NCBI GenBank assembly: GCA_003171235.1
Contig: PMYM01000224.1
Span: forward strand, 1 to 12,120
Length of the DNA stretch: 12,120 bases
From: Phycisphaerales bacterium
GTDB lineage: Bacteria; Planctomycetota; Phycisphaerae; SM23-33
Direction of reading: 5' to 3'
Positions 11,665-12,120 of the stretch are shown here, piece after piece (position 1 is the stretch's first letter; each line of letters starts with the position of its first letter). A model generated the notes under the pieces. That model had not been told where the DNA came from and ran no database searches. It saw only the letters and a program-made list of their open reading frames with translations. The position numbers and the translations under genes are program-made.

Positions 11665-11717
11665 GGCCCTCTTGGTTTGCAGGTCAATTGGCCATTGCAG
11701 GACAAGGAGCCAGGGCG

Positions 11718-12120
11718 ATGATTCAAAGTGCGTTTATGCGGCGGTACGTATGGGCGGGGGCGGCGATGGTTCTGCTGGGGGCGTGGGCGCCCGCGGCGTC
11801 GCTCCAGGCCCAGCCCAGCAGCCAGGCCAAGTACGTCTTCCTGATGATCGGGGACGGCATGGGCCAGGGGCAACGCACGGCCGCAGAGATTTACCTTGCC
11901 GGGCCGCAGGAGCCGGGGCGCCCGCCGCGCGTCAAGCCGCTGGTCATGAACACGCTGCCGGTGGCCGGCATGATGAGAACCTACTCGGCCGATTCATTAA
12001 TCACGGACTCGGCCGCGGCCGCCACCGCCATGGCCACTGGGCAGAAGGCGCCCAACGGCGTGGTCTGCCTGGATGTCTCCAGCGGCAGGATGCTGGCCAC
12101 CCTGGCCGAGATCGCCGCCG
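11718..12120 (+). CDS. Alkaline phosphatase, N-terminal part (cut by window edge)
   Basis: An ATG at 11718 with AAGGAG eight bases upstream opens a frame still unbroken at the window end (134 codons). Residues 1-32 are a Sec signal peptide (MRRYVWAGAAMVLLGAW, cleavage probably after LQA). Then follow YVFLMIGDGMG (39-49), whose Asp46 is the family's first metal ligand, and ITDSAAAATAMATGQKAPNG (95-114), in which Ser98 is the phosphorylated nucleophile. These are the signatures of the PhoA-type alkaline phosphatases (PF00245), which remove phosphate from monoesters outside the inner membrane. The nucleophile is Ser in the TDSA context, not the Cys/Ser-x-Pro-x-Arg of sulfatases, so it would not need the neighbouring SUMF1-type proteins for activation. 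The rest of the protein lies outside the window. Confidence 0.93.
   Translation, partial: MIQSAFMRRYVWAGAAMVLLGAWAPAASLQAQPSSQAKYVFLMIGDGMGQGQRTAAEIYLAGPQEPGRPPRVKPLVMNTLPVAGMMRTYSADSLITDSAAAATAMATGQKAPNGVVCLDVSSGRMLATLAEIAA

Larger units (their letters stand above)
11417..11717. other. Divergent intergenic region, SUMF1 paralogue B / alkaline phosphatase
   Basis: These 300 bases hold the ribosome-binding site of paralogue B (11424-11429), a GC-rich structured segment (11443-11475), no convincing minus-strand promoter, and a plausible plus-strand promoter (11637-11664) for the phosphatase. I see no open frame in it that looks like a gene. Confidence 0.6.

Overview
The window looks like a chromosomal segment of a GC-rich Gram-negative bacterium, most likely a member of the Planctomycetota (Phycisphaerae-like). 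This rests on family knowledge and is not a measured placement: KDO-8-phosphate synthase implies lipopolysaccharide; a TPR protein carrying RNA-polymerase alpha-CTD-like domains and secreted SUMF1-fold proteins are a combination I associate with planctomycetes; and the intergenic DNA is full of GC-rich palindromes. Most genes end their codons in G or C, and almost every gene has a long meaningless open frame opposite it.

Layout. 1-96 (-) is the N-terminus of an unrecognised protein. 317-571 (-) is a small conserved-hypothetical-like protein. 669-857 (+) looks like a broken gene remnant. 873-1454 (+) is an isochorismatase-fold cysteine hydrolase, convergent with a thymidylate synthase (1490-2320, -). 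2321-2838 holds no gene but is dense in palindromes, framed by two identical 45-bp repeats that each contain a perfect hairpin. An A/T-richer small membrane protein (2839-3189, -) follows, then an 8-bp tandem repeat. A two-gene minus-strand operon comes next: a diacylglycerol/lipid kinase (4042-4959) overlapping kdsA (3236-4045) by 4 bp. Divergent from it, behind a good sigma-70-type promoter and a perfect 14-bp palindrome, is the TPR + tandem alpha-CTD protein (5175-6533, +), which ends in a strong intrinsic terminator. An unusual two-part Gfo/Idh/MocA oxidoreductase (6812-8392, +) faces two paralogous exported SUMF1-domain proteins (8495-9712 and 10166-11416, both -). The right edge cuts an alkaline phosphatase (11718 onward, +).

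The most informative structure is a tandem duplication across 8290-11416. The last 34 codons of the oxidoreductase, a terminator hairpin and the SUMF1-domain gene all occur twice in the same order. The second oxidoreductase copy survives only as a 114-bp stub. The three differences within that stub all fall at third codon positions, suggesting the copy was once a working gene. The two SUMF1 paralogues keep long identical blocks but carry unrelated export signals (lipoprotein versus signal peptidase I) and unrelated upstream regions, so they are probably placed and controlled differently.

Functionally the window mixes envelope and lipid biosynthesis (kdsA, lipid kinase, probably the oxidoreductase), nucleotide metabolism (thymidylate synthase) and exported proteins (SUMF1 paralogues, alkaline phosphatase). 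I see no phage, CRISPR, transposase, rRNA or tRNA gene. No clearly new multi-gene system is demonstrable. The best candidates for something undescribed are the TPR/alpha-CTD protein with its palindromic upstream site, and the duplicated SUMF1 proteins with their unrecognised N-terminal domain.
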